From: JAWCMQ01 sp039091255
GTDB taxonomy: Archaea; Aenigmatarchaeota; Aenigmatarchaeia; GW2011-AR5; JACRAC01
Reading direction: 5' to 3'
NCBI GenBank assembly: GCA_039091255.1
Contig: JAWCMQ010000002.1
Location: 124,001 to 188,000, forward strand
DNA: 64,000 nucleotides
A program made the translations under genes and the position numbers. This document shows positions 18,134 to 24,966 of this stretch, in pieces (position 1 is the stretch's first letter; the number at the start of each line of letters is the position of its first letter). Below the pieces are notes generated by a model that did not search any database, was not told the DNA's origin, and saw only the letters and a program-made list of their open reading frames with translations.

Positions 18134-18235
18134 GATAGTGATTTGTTTGGAGAAATAAAAAGGTGGTGACCTGGCATAGACTCTGCCCAGGAGACAGGCT
18201 GGTAACTTGATGCCACATCTATCAACGACCTACAA

Positions 18236-18262
18236 GCTTTAAATATTGACACTTATCAATAT
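18236..18262 (+). promoter_or_regulatory. TATA box with overlapping ArsR-type operator
   Basis: CTTTAAATATT (TATA) overlaps the perfect inverted repeat ATATTGA-6 nt-TCAATAT (18243-18262), 15 bases before the first gene of an operon that encodes an ArsR-family repressor. ATA...TAT half-sites of this spacing are typical of SmtB/ArsR operators, so autoregulation by the 18559 gene is likely. Confidence 0.7.
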
Positions 18263-18276
18263 GTTCGGTGCTTTAG

Positions 18277-18546
18277 ATGAAGGTGTTGAAGTTCGGAGCG
18301 GTATGGTGCGCCGGCTGTTTGGTGATGAAGCCCAGATGGCAGGAAATCGAAAAAGAAAATCCGTGGCTTGAGACGGAATACTATGATTTCGACAAAGACA
18401 AAGAAGCCGTGGAAAAGTGGCACGTCGACAAGAACCTTCCGACATTTGTATTTTTGGACAAGAATGGCAATGAGTTTCTCCGGCTCCATGGCGAGGTTCC
18501 GAAAGAAAAACTTCTGGAGATAATAAATGAAAACAAGAGTAAGTGA
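18277..18546 (+). CDS. Thioredoxin-like protein, CxxC
   Basis: 89 residues with a shortened thioredoxin fold. Redox motif AVWCAGCLVMKP at residues 8-19, cis-proline LPTFVFLDKNG at about 54. Cytoplasmic (no signal). First gene of the ArsR-controlled operon, 13 bases before the regulator; it probably exchanges electrons with the membrane thiol protein downstream. Confidence 0.85.
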   Translation: MKVLKFGAVWCAGCLVMKPRWQEIEKENPWLETEYYDFDKDKEAVEKWHVDKNLPTFVFLDKNGNEFLRLHGEVPKEKLLEIINENKSK

Positions 18547-18558
18547 GATGTCGGTTCT

Positions 18559-18879
18559 GTGAAAACGGAAGATGAGTTAGAAAACTCTTTGGAGATTCTA
18601 AACGCTCTGGCGGATGAAACGCGGCTCAAAATAATAGATTTTCTTCTCGACGGCGAGAAATGCGTCTGCGAGATATTCCCGCACGTCAAAAGAACGCAAT
18701 CCACGGTCTCCATTCAACTCGGAAAGTTGGAAAAGTGGGGCATTCTCGAATCGCGGAGAGACGGAAAGCGAATTTTCTACGGAATCAAGGATCGCAGGGT
18801 ATGCGACATCTTCAAAGCGCTCGGATATGCCAAAGGCGCGGTCCTGGAAAAGCGCTGCTGCACGGAGAAGATAAAATGA
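18559..18879 (+). CDS. ArsR/SmtB-family transcriptional repressor
   Basis: 106 residues from GTG. Winged-helix: LNALADETRLKIIDFLLDGE (helices 1-2), ECVCEIF-like EKCVCEIFPHVKRTQSTVSI (metal-binding Cys pair on the recognition helix region, as in ArsR) and wing LESRRDGKRIFYGI. The C-terminus has a further KRCC. Cys ligands suggest sensing of As(III), Sb(III) or thiol-reactive metals. It overlaps the next gene at ATGA. Confidence 0.88.
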   Translation: MKTEDELENSLEILNALADETRLKIIDFLLDGEKCVCEIFPHVKRTQSTVSIQLGKLEKWGILESRRDGKRIFYGIKDRRVCDIFKALGYAKGAVLEKRCCTEKIK

Positions 18880-20015
18880 GACCACACGCGTTTCTTGCGG
18901 TTATGCTTGCTGCTCTATTGGTCTTCCAAGGCGCAGCTTTGGCAGATTCATCCCAAACTCCGGAAGTGAAATTTTTCTACAGCAGCACCTGTCCGCATTG
19001 CGCTGCGGAAAAGGCGTTTTTGGACAAGATAAAAATTGATTATCCGAACGTAGCATTCAGATATTTTTCGATTGAAGATAGCAACAATGTTAATAGGTTA
19101 TTCGAATTATATCGGCAATACGATGTTCAGTCATTTGAGCAAGGCGCCGTGCCGATAACATTCATAGGCGACGACTATTTTGTCGGCTTTAACGAAGCGA
19201 TAGGGCAAAGCATCAAAGAGTCGATCCTCAGGCAATTCCCGCCAGCGACCGAGCCTCAGCCAAAGGAAGAGTTCGAATACAAATGGCCTGTTGTCGACAG
19301 CATAGACATAGAGGCGTACTCTCTGCCAGCCCTCGCAGTCACGCTGGGCGTCCTCGACGGCTTCAACGTCTGTTCGCTCGGGGCGATAATACTTATCCTG
19401 AGCATGGTCTTGGCTTTGAAATCAAGGCGACTGACACTGCTTGCAGGCGGAATCTTCATTCTGGTCACCGTGATAGTTTACGGTATATTGATTCTGTTCT
19501 GGCACGGATTGTTTTCGCTACTGGCGCCGTGGACAAAGCTCATGCAGATCGTCGTCGGCCTGCTCATGATAGGCGGAGCTTTGTATTTCGTCAAGGAATT
19601 TTTCAGGATAAGGAAATACGGTGCCGAATGCTCCGTAAGCAAGGGTAAGATATATTCTAAGGCGGCAAGTTGGCTTGAAAAGCTGTTCACAAACCCGAGA
19701 AACCTGCTTGTTTTAGCGGGCGGTGTAATGCTGTTCGCAGCCGTTATAACAATCGTGGAATTCCCGTGCTCTGCCGTAGTTCCGCTTGTTTTTGCCGGAG
19801 TCTTGGCGAAAGCCCAGTTATCCGTGATAGGAACGTTGCTATATCTCGGCATTTACCTTCTGTTCTACATGCTGGACGAAATCGTTGTTTTCCTCGTCGC
19901 GGTATTCAGCATGAAACTCTGGGTCGCTTCGCCGAGATTTTTGACGTGGATATACCTCATCGCTGCAATCGTCTTGGTTGCTCTGGGCATATCCTATGTA
20001 ATTGGTATGGTGTAA
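18876..20015 (+). CDS. Membrane thiol:disulfide carrier: thioredoxin domain fused to CcdA/DsbD-like domain
   Basis: 379 residues from ATG 18876 (overlapping the ArsR stop). Signal segment at residues 5-23, extracytoplasmic thioredoxin domain with FYSSTCPHCAAEK and cis-Pro AVPITFIG, then about six transmembrane helices beginning LAVTLGVLDGFNVCSLGAII and containing the second membrane Cys in TIVEFPCSAVVPLVFAG. Such proteins move reducing power across the membrane. Together with the cytoplasmic Trx and ferredoxin nearby, it forms a redox chain. Confidence 0.87.
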   Translation: MRPHAFLAVMLAALLVFQGAALADSSQTPEVKFFYSSTCPHCAAEKAFLDKIKIDYPNVAFRYFSIEDSNNVNRLFELYRQYDVQSFEQGAVPITFIGDDYFVGFNEAIGQSIKESILRQFPPATEPQPKEEFEYKWPVVDSIDIEAYSLPALAVTLGVLDGFNVCSLGAIILILSMVLALKSRRLTLLAGGIFILVTVIVYGILILFWHGLFSLLAPWTKLMQIVVGLLMIGGALYFVKEFFRIRKYGAECSVSKGKIYSKAASWLEKLFTNPRNLLVLAGGVMLFAAVITIVEFPCSAVVPLVFAGVLAKAQLSVIGTLLYLGIYLLFYMLDEIVVFLVAVFSMKLWVASPRFLTWIYLIAAIVLVALGISYVIGMV

Positions 20016-20018
20016 GAA

Positions 20019-20246
20019 ATGAAAATCGAAATCCTAGGATCGGGCTGCGCAAAGTGCAAGCAACTTGAAGCCAATGCGCGAAAAGCGATGGAAGAGCTGA
20101 AAGTCGGCGCAACAGTGGAAAAAGTCACCGACATCTCGAAAATAATCGAAAAGGTTTCCCTGACGCCTGCGATCGTTATCGACGGAAAGGTCAAGGCAGA
20201 AGGGCGAGTGCCTACTGCCGAAGAAATAAAGAAATGGTTGAAATAA
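20019..20246 (+). CDS. Small redox-active disulfide protein (MTH895-like)
   Basis: 75 residues: MKIEILGSGCAKCKQLEANA with the CxxC in the first loop, and TPAIVIDGKVKAEGRVPTAE at the C-terminus, both diagnostic of the family of small glutaredoxin-like archaeal proteins. Spaced 3 bases from the previous gene and directly abutting the next. Confidence 0.9.
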   Translation: MKIEILGSGCAKCKQLEANARKAMEELKVGATVEKVTDISKIIEKVSLTPAIVIDGKVKAEGRVPTAEEIKKWLK

Positions 20247-20549
20247 ATGACGAAAATCAAGACATGGTTCGTTTACGAGAACGTCGTCAAGAAAGGGAAA
20301 TTTAGCGACCTTACGAAAAAGACCATAAAAATAATACGCGACCTCGAAAAATCATACAGCAAAAATATGTTTGATCTAAGGTCAATAGAATACACGAGAT
20401 TCCTTGCTGAATCGAATAAAGAAGTGTGCCTAAGCAAAGACGAACTTCCCGCGACGCTCATCAACGAAAAGGTCGTTTTCACGAAAAAACTGCCGTCTGT
20501 CCGAGATTTGAAACGAGAAGTCGAATGGACGATGACTGGTAAGAAGTGA
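20247..20549 (+). CDS. Conserved-context protein of unknown function
   Basis: 100 residues, basic, with one Cys (NKEVCLSKDELPATLINEKV). It starts at the base after the previous stop and overlaps the ferredoxin gene by 4 bases, so it belongs to the redox operon. The layout KEVCLSKDELPATLINEKVV recalls the cis-Pro half of a thioredoxin fold lacking a CxxC, but I do not recognise a family. Confidence 0.65.
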   Translation: MTKIKTWFVYENVVKKGKFSDLTKKTIKIIRDLEKSYSKNMFDLRSIEYTRFLAESNKEVCLSKDELPATLINEKVVFTKKLPSVRDLKREVEWTMTGKK

Positions 20550-20887
20550 TTGAAATGGAACAGGGTGAAAAAAGATTCACGGAATGGCATGGAATACCCA
20601 GAGAGAAAATAGACTGGCATCCCACGATTGACGAAAGCAAGTGCATCGGCTGCGGCATGTGCGCGGCAGGCTGCGGCAGGAACGTTTACGATTTCGACTT
20701 TGACAAAAACAAACCAGTCGTCGCCAGACCGCTGAATTGTTTGGTCGGGTGCACGACCTGCCAGGTAACTTGCTTACAGGACGCGATAAGCTTCCCGGAC
20801 AAGCATAGTATCAGAAACTTAATCAAGGAAAAGGGTTTGTTAGCTGTTGCAAAGAAAGAGCTTCTCGAGAAATTAGGAAGGCGATGA
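20546..20887 (+). CDS. 4Fe-4S ferredoxin-like protein
   Basis: 113 residues. One canonical cluster motif CIGCGMCAAGCGRNVY and a second Cys group NCLVGCTTCQVTC resembling the other half of a 2x[4Fe-4S] ferredoxin with altered spacing. Likely electron donor to the thiol carriers of this operon. The start used here may be internal to a leading TGA-TTG-AAATG context; the ATG at 20555 is an alternative. Confidence 0.8.
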   Translation: MIEMEQGEKRFTEWHGIPREKIDWHPTIDESKCIGCGMCAAGCGRNVYDFDFDKNKPVVARPLNCLVGCTTCQVTCLQDAISFPDKHSIRNLIKEKGLLAVAKKELLEKLGRR

Positions 20888-20963
20888 TACGATAATCACC
20901 GACGTTCTGACCGCTGGAATAGGCGCACTGGGCGAATATCTTTCCGCTCACGTAATCACATGC

Positions 20964-21929
20964 TTGGTGCCGGCGTTGTTCATTTCAGGAGCGATTGCCG
21001 TCTTTCTGCACAAAGAAACCGTCCTCAAGTATCTCGGACCGAACACGAAAAAGCACATTTCATACGGATTTGCATCAATATCCGGGGCGATATTAGCCGT
21101 TTGTTCCTGCACCGTGCTGCCGCTTTTTGCTGGCATAAAAAGGCGCGGCGCAGGCCTTGGTCCTGCGATAACCTTTCTGTTCGCTGGCCCCGCGATAAAC
21201 GTCCTTGCAATAATCTATACGGCTCAGGTCTTGGGTTTTACGATAGGACTGGCGCGGGCAATTCTGGCAATATCGTTATCGATAATACTCGGTTTCACTA
21301 TGCATAAAATCTTCCAGAGAAAGGCCGTCGAAGACGGTGCGACTTTTTCAGACATCATAACACCGCACGGAAAATCAAAACCGGTCATATTGTCGTTCTT
21401 TGCGCTGCTCATCGCAATGCTCGTCATCAACGGGCTGCAGATTGATATAATCGCAAAACTGGCGGTGTTCGCTGCACTGCTCGTATCGCTGCTGCTGCTG
21501 CTGAAATCACGGTTCGAAAGACCCGAACTTAAGGAATGGGCAAAAGAGACGCTGTCGATAACCAGGCTTATAATCCCATACCTGCTCATCGGCGTGTTCA
21601 TCGCAGGCATGGTCGGATATCTTTTACCGCAGGAAATCGTGGAAGCATATCTTGGCGGAAACGGTTTGCTTTCGAATTTCGTTGCGTCAGTATTCGGCGC
21701 ATTCATGTATTTTGCAACGCTCACGGAAGTTCCGATTATATCCGAACTCATGAAGCTCGGCATGGGCAGCGGTCCTGCTCTTGCTCTGCTGCTTGCAGGC
21801 CCCAGCCTAAGCCTGCCCAACATGCTCGTGATAAGAAAAGTGCTCGGCACGAAGCAAACAGCCGTTTATGTCTGTCTTGTAATCTTATTCTCCACGATCA
21901 CCGGATTTGTTTTCGGAAATATCGTTTGA
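20964..21929 (+). CDS. Permease, DUF318/ArsP-like (predicted metalloid or organoarsenical exporter)
   Basis: At least 321 residues, with eight or more transmembrane helices. Conserved CSCTVLPLFAGIKRRGAGLGP with paired Cys in helix 2, FLFAGPAINVLAI, and the symmetric second half TLTEVPIISELMKLGMGSGP and LLAGPSLSLPN. The frame stays open upstream (GALGEYLSAHVITCLVPALF is family-like) back to a TAG at about 20874, but has no ATG, GTG or TTG before TTG 20964; see findings. It ends the ArsR-controlled operon. Confidence 0.82.
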   Translation: MVPALFISGAIAVFLHKETVLKYLGPNTKKHISYGFASISGAILAVCSCTVLPLFAGIKRRGAGLGPAITFLFAGPAINVLAIIYTAQVLGFTIGLARAILAISLSIILGFTMHKIFQRKAVEDGATFSDIITPHGKSKPVILSFFALLIAMLVINGLQIDIIAKLAVFAALLVSLLLLLKSRFERPELKEWAKETLSITRLIIPYLLIGVFIAGMVGYLLPQEIVEAYLGGNGLLSNFVASVFGAFMYFATLTEVPIISELMKLGMGSGPALALLLAGPSLSLPNMLVIRKVLGTKQTAVYVCLVILFSTITGFVFGNIV

Positions 21930-22379
21930 TTAGATTATTTTCATCCTCGCCATGGCAGCTCCGCATTTCGGGCATTTGAGCGAATAACATGGCACACCGC
22001 GCTCATGCGCAACGTGCGCGCCGCATTTCGGGCATTCGCATTCGCCGCCTGGCCCTGCTCCGCGACCCATCATCCTTTTCATCTTTCCAACTACCATATA
22101 CGGACCGCCTTCTATTCTTATCGCCTTGCCGTTGGCCAGAGCATCGGCTATCTTTTTTCTCGCAGACAAGAGCAGTCGATGAAAAGTCGGCTGAGAAATC
22201 TTCATTTTTCTAGCTGCGTCTTCCTGCTCAAGGCCTTCCAAATCCTTCAGCCGAACAGCTTCGAATTCATCGACCGTCAAGATGGATTCATCTAGCTCGG
22301 CGAGCCTGATTCCAGCCGGCTTGAAATACGTCACGCGCGGCTCGAATTCCACCTTTCGGAAAAGCCTCGGTCTCGGCAC
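21930..22379 (-). CDS. DUF134-family DNA-binding protein with C-terminal zinc ribbon
   Basis: 149 residues from GTG. MPRPRLFRKVEFEPRVTYFK is the DUF134 N-terminus; VDEFEAVRLKDLEGLEQEDA and KMKISQPTFHRLLLSARKKI form a sigma-like HTH. The C-terminus has two CxxC pairs (CECPKCGAHVAHE, LKCPKCGAAM), a zinc ribbon. The stop of the preceding gene and this start overlap as TAGTG. Probably regulates the palindrome at 22662. Confidence 0.85.
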   Translation of the reverse strand: MPRPRLFRKVEFEPRVTYFKPAGIRLAELDESILTVDEFEAVRLKDLEGLEQEDAARKMKISQPTFHRLLLSARKKIADALANGKAIRIEGGPYMVVGKMKRMMGRGAGPGGECECPKCGAHVAHERGVPCYSLKCPKCGAAMARMKII

Positions 22380-22645
22380 TATTTCAGCTCCTTAAGCCTT
22401 TTTGCCAGTTCCTGCTTTTCGGTCTCAAGCTGCTTTAGCTCAGCTTCCAGTATCTTCTTTTGTTCTTCCTTGGTCAAAGCTGCGGGCTCTGCAAATGGAA
22501 ACGCTTGCTGGCACCTCCATCCAAATCCTCTTCCAAAGCCTCTGCCAAACCCGCGGCCAAACGCAAGCCCGCGTCCGCAAGGCCCAAGCCCTCGTCCAGT
22601 CAAAGGTCCGCGTCCCATTGGTCCTGTGCCATCTCCGCCTGGCAT
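22379..22645 (-). CDS. DUF5320-like Gly/Arg-rich protein
   Basis: 88 residues: MPGGDGTGPMGRGPLTGRGL, a repetitive FGRGFGRGFGRGFGW centre, then a C-terminal coiled coil (LTKEEQKKILEAELKQLETE). Such proteins often accompany DUF134 and iron-molybdenum-cofactor-like proteins; function unknown. An upstream ATG at 22660 is in frame. First gene of the two-gene unit with DUF134. Confidence 0.8.
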   Translation of the reverse strand: MPGGDGTGPMGRGPLTGRGLGPCGRGLAFGRGFGRGFGRGFGWRCQQAFPFAEPAALTKEEQKKILEAELKQLETEKQELAKRLKELK

Positions 22646-22661
22646 GTTTTTCACCCCCATG

Positions 22662-22681
22662 TTATGAATACATATTCATAA
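22662..22681. promoter_or_regulatory. Perfect 20-bp palindrome, candidate operator
   Basis: TTATGAATACATATTCATAA: two perfect 9-bp arms around CA, 17 bases upstream of the DUF5320 start. Its AT-rich centre may also serve as the TATA region. Candidate binding site for the DUF134 protein encoded in the same unit. Confidence 0.6.
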
Positions 22682-22724
22682 TCTATTTGAGGCTTCGGAG
22701 TGCAGGAAAGTGACGCGAGGATGC

Positions 22725-22934
22725 TTACTTCTTTTCGCCAGCGTGATGGTACCAGAGAACTGCGCCAGCGAGAAACGTCGCGATTCCCAGAAATCTCTGG
22801 GCCGTTATCAGCGTTTCTCCAGCAAGATAGTACGTGCTTCCAAGAACCAGAAGCCCGAACAGCACCACCAAAGCCGCCATCGGCTTGGCTATGTGCCAAC
22901 CTTTATGCTCTTTGCGTTTTGCTTTTCGCGCCAT
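22725..22934 (-). CDS. Small membrane protein, two transmembrane helices
   Basis: 69 residues from MARKAKRKEHKGW. Basic N-terminus, then PMAALVVLFGLLVLGSTYYL and ITAQRFLGIATFLAGAVLWY, ending HHAGEKK. No family recognised. It starts 46 bases after the 3' end of the RNase P RNA on the same strand. Confidence 0.65.
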   Translation of the reverse strand: MARKAKRKEHKGWHIAKPMAALVVLFGLLVLGSTYYLAGETLITAQRFLGIATFLAGAVLWYHHAGEKK

Positions 22935-23008
22935 ACTTTCTATTCCGATTCCAAGTAAATAAAGGTTTAGAAAATAAACGTGGTGACCTGGCATAGCCCG
23001 TCTTATGT

Positions 23009-23044
23009 AAGCCCTTTTGCTAGCGCAAAAGCGCTTGCGGAAAA
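23009..23044 (+). repeat. Family A element in RNase P RNA (opposite orientation)
   Basis: Plus-strand AAGCCCTTTTGC...GCAAAAGCGCTTGCGGAAAA. It has the full family core and GCGGAAAA tail but reads on the strand opposite to the host RNA, unlike the other copies. Confidence 0.8.
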
Positions 23045-23107
23045 GGAGCGTGTCCCGCTTCCTTTCAAAAGGGCCTTGCAACATTTGTCTAAGCGCTACG
23101 TTGATAT

Positions 23108-23160
23108 TCTAACCGCTCTTGTCACGATAGCCGCTCATGCCAAAGCGAGAGCGGCTATTG
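23108..23160. repeat. Family B double hairpin in RNase P RNA
   Basis: TCTAACCGCTCTTGTCACGATAGCCGCT and AAAGCGAGAGCGGCTATT form nested inverted repeats ending in the family boundary GCTATT. Confidence 0.65.
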
Positions 23161-23220
23161 TTGCAAAAGCGGCCGAAATCCCAACCCTCTTGCACCCGCG
23201 CGTGCCGGACCCGTTTCAAC

Positions 23221-23272
23221 TTATCATAACTGCGAAGCGGCTATTCGTAGAATAACCGCTGAGCAGCTATAT
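23221..23272. repeat. Two tandem family B hairpins in RNase P RNA
   Basis: TTATCATAACTGCGAAGCGGCTATT followed by AATAACCGCTGAGCAGCTAT. Boundaries CATAAC and GCTATT are those seen in the rRNA spacers. Confidence 0.65.
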
Positions 23273-23370
23273 GCAACGTCATTCATGCGTCGGTTGCTAA
23301 GTGCGTTTCTGTGATCCGGCAACAGACTCTCGCCCGTAACCTTAACGGATCGCGCTTTTGCAGGTGCTAA

Positions 23371-23404
23371 TCTAACCGTCCGCCTTTACGCGAACGCGGT
23401 TATT
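23371..23404. repeat. Family B hairpin in RNase P RNA
   Basis: TCTAACCG...GCGAACGCGGTTATT; almost the same as the copy near the 23S 3' end (25361-25394). Confidence 0.65.
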
Positions 23405-23502
23405 TCACATTCCTGCAGAGTGGACAGAGCTTCCTCAGCGCTGCTGTTACGCAGAACCGAAGTTGCAGCTCAGGTCACCACTAAATCGAATATCGCCGCA
23501 AA

Positions 23503-23511
23503 GTTAATAAG
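23503..23511 (-). promoter_or_regulatory. TATA box for RNase P RNA
   Basis: Minus-strand CCTTATTAA centred about 26 bases before the first base of P1 at 23481. Confidence 0.6.
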
Positions 23512-23550
23512 GTTTGCGAAAACGCGGCTCTCCAAGAATCTGAGGCGCGG

Positions 23551-23775
23551 CTATCGGTCTTCGAGTATGCGCGATGCGTCGTCCAAAGCGTTCAGCGTCG
23601 TCGCCGACTCTTCACTCGCTTGGTTCGAGCCCATGCGGTACAAAACAAGCTTGCCGCCCTGCTGGCATAACTCAAGATTGTTTCGCTTGAGATAGCTGCC
23701 TAAGCCGTTCCTTTTGGTTATTCCGCGGTCTTTGCAAAGTTCCTCGATGCTTTCATATCGTCCGACAACTTGCAT
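23551..23775 (-). CDS. Small protein of unknown function
   Basis: 74 residues, soluble. MQVVGRYESIEELCKDRGIT and GGKLVLYRMGSNQASEESAT suggest a compact alpha/beta or wHTH-like fold (GLGSYLKRNNLELCQQGGKL resembles a recognition helix plus wing). No family recognised. It lies directly upstream of the RNase P promoter on the same strand. Confidence 0.55.
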   Translation of the reverse strand: MQVVGRYESIEELCKDRGITKRNGLGSYLKRNNLELCQQGGKLVLYRMGSNQASEESATTLNALDDASRILEDR

Positions 23776-23799
23776 CCTACGGCTTGGATAGAAGACTTC

Positions 23800-23835
23800 T
23801 TATTTCTTCTTTTTTCCGCATTTCCCGCACGACAT
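23800..23835 (-). CDS. Possible 11-residue Cys/Lys microprotein
   Basis: MSCGKCGKKKK with a GAGGTG Shine-Dalgarno-like sequence eight bases before the ATG and an AT-rich AGTTTTAATTG promoter-like element just beyond, in a gap between two real genes. A single CxxC plus four lysines could bind a metal. It may be chance. Confidence 0.3.
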   Translation of the reverse strand: MSCGKCGKKKK

Positions 23836-23879
23836 AAAATGCACCTCTCAGTAACCATGGTGAAGCTTCAATTAAAACT

Positions 23880-24509
23880 CTACATTATCTCCTCGTTTCC
23901 CGATCGCGACAGCCATATCGCGATGTCGAGCTCGGCGGGCTTGAGGCCTAACCCGCGGGCGGCTTTGACGAACTTCTTTTCGACGTCCAAATATCTGCGA
24001 GGGGTGAGCCCCCCTTTCTCGCCCTCTTCCTCATTGGTTAGTCCATTTTCGGCAAGCTCTCGCATGATATGCACGTCGAGTATCGCCAGCTCCTCGCCAA
24101 GCCCGATGTTTCTGAGGAAATGCGATGCCTCCTTGTAGCCGTAGCCCTCCACGTTCTGCACAAGCCAATCGCGCAGCTCGGGCGGCCGTGCATGCATAGC
24201 CTGGATTTTGCCGAATATCTCAGAAAATTTCGCTTGCGCGGCTGCGATATACCTCGCCTTATTTTTAGGAAAGCGTACGCCCGCCAGATGCCCTAATATG
24301 TCCTTGTCGCCGGCTGCTTCGAGCAGGCCGCTTTCTTTCAGCTTATTTATCGCCGCTCTGCATACAGGCGCCTTGCTTTGCGGCGTGCAAAGGCAGAAAA
24401 GCAGTTCGAACAGCACGTCGTCGCGGCTCTGCCACTTGTCCCTTGCAGCCGCGAGCCAGTCGCGTATCAGCTGCTCACGCTTTTGGAATTCTGCGAGAAG
24501 TTTGCCCAT
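23880..24509 (-). CDS. ogg: N-glycosylase/DNA lyase (8-oxoguanine glycosylase, Ogg2 type)
   Basis: 209 residues. LLFCLCTPQSKAPVCRAAIN matches the Ogg2 N-terminal core, VEGYGYKEASHFLRNIG is the helix-hairpin-helix with the catalytic Lys, and LAILDVHIMREL contains the catalytic Asp. The family removes 8-oxoguanine and nicks the abasic site. Monocistronic in appearance. Confidence 0.88.
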   Translation of the reverse strand: MGKLLAEFQKREQLIRDWLAAARDKWQSRDDVLFELLFCLCTPQSKAPVCRAAINKLKESGLLEAAGDKDILGHLAGVRFPKNKARYIAAAQAKFSEIFGKIQAMHARPPELRDWLVQNVEGYGYKEASHFLRNIGLGEELAILDVHIMRELAENGLTNEEEGEKGGLTPRRYLDVEKKFVKAARGLGLKPAELDIAIWLSRSGNEEIM

Positions 24510-24547
24510 CTGTTAAAAAGATGTCGCAAAGATTAAAACGAGATACG

Positions 24548-24805
24548 CTAAGCAGCCCTGCCGTCTTCGCCGCCGCGAATCGCATTCTTCTTAAGATGTT
24601 CGTACATCTTCAGTCCGGCTTCTACGGCTTCCGTCCAGAATAGATAGCGGCCTTTGGGTCTCTCATCAAGGGTTGAGCAGACGTCCCATCGGCCATCATC
24701 ACCTTCGCAAACCCAGATTGCGACGCTAGGGTACACCTTTTCCCCCATTTTCACGTTCTCGACGTTACCGACGCTATAAACGAACATAACATTCCCTTCT
24801 TTCAT
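24548..24805 (-). CDS. Small protein of unknown function
   Basis: 85 residues: MFVYSVGNVENVKMGEKVYP then VAIWVCEGDDGRWDVCS and a C-terminal amphipathic helix AVEAGLKMYEHLKKNA. Beta-rich then helical, soluble. An alternative start is MFVYSVG at 24787. No family recognised. Confidence 0.55.
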   Translation of the reverse strand: MKEGNVMFVYSVGNVENVKMGEKVYPSVAIWVCEGDDGRWDVCSTLDERPKGRYLFWTEAVEAGLKMYEHLKKNAIRGGEDGRAA

Positions 24806-24825
24806 CCTTTAGGAAAACAAATATC

Positions 24826-24954
24826 TTAAGCCCTCTTCTCCTTGCCGCACAGGTTGCAGAACGTCAGGCCGTGCGACTGGACCTGCCAGCCGCGAAAGCC
24901 GTCTCCGCAATTGTGGCGACCTAGAGACCATTCTTTTCTCTTTTTAACTGCCAT
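24826..24954 (-). CDS. Small zinc-finger-like protein
   Basis: 42 residues: MAVKKRKEWSLGRHNCGDGF and LTFCNLCGKEKRA. H14, C16, C33 and C36 could bind one zinc. Basic N-terminus suggests nucleic-acid binding. Too short for most gene finders; the start is followed by a GGTTGTAATGG context like that of its neighbours. No family recognised. Confidence 0.5.
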   Translation of the reverse strand: MAVKKRKEWSLGRHNCGDGFRGWQVQSHGLTFCNLCGKEKRA

Positions 24955-24966
24955 TACAACCACACC

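Larger units (their letters stand above)
22980..23481 (-). ncRNA. rnpB: RNase P RNA with hairpin insertions
   Basis: Minus strand, about 502 nt. The ends GTGGTGACCTG and CAGGTCACCAC form an 11-bp P1. GAGGAAGCTC followed by TGTC (CR-I) pairs with GACGGGCT near the 3' end (CR-V) as AGCTC-[U]-GTC/GACGGGCT, an 8-bp P4 with the universal bulged U. GATCACAGAAACG matches the conserved ACAGAAA region. A TATA-like TTATTAA sits 26 bases upstream. At least four hairpin insertions (families A and B) lengthen it beyond the usual 300-400 nt. It cleaves 5' leaders from pre-tRNA. Confidence 0.82.

Noticed and set aside
22980..23481. CRISPR array, because of repeated GCGGCTATT-like units
   Set aside because: Unit spacing is irregular, each unit is an internal hairpin with differing stems, no spacers of constant length exist and no cas genes are present.
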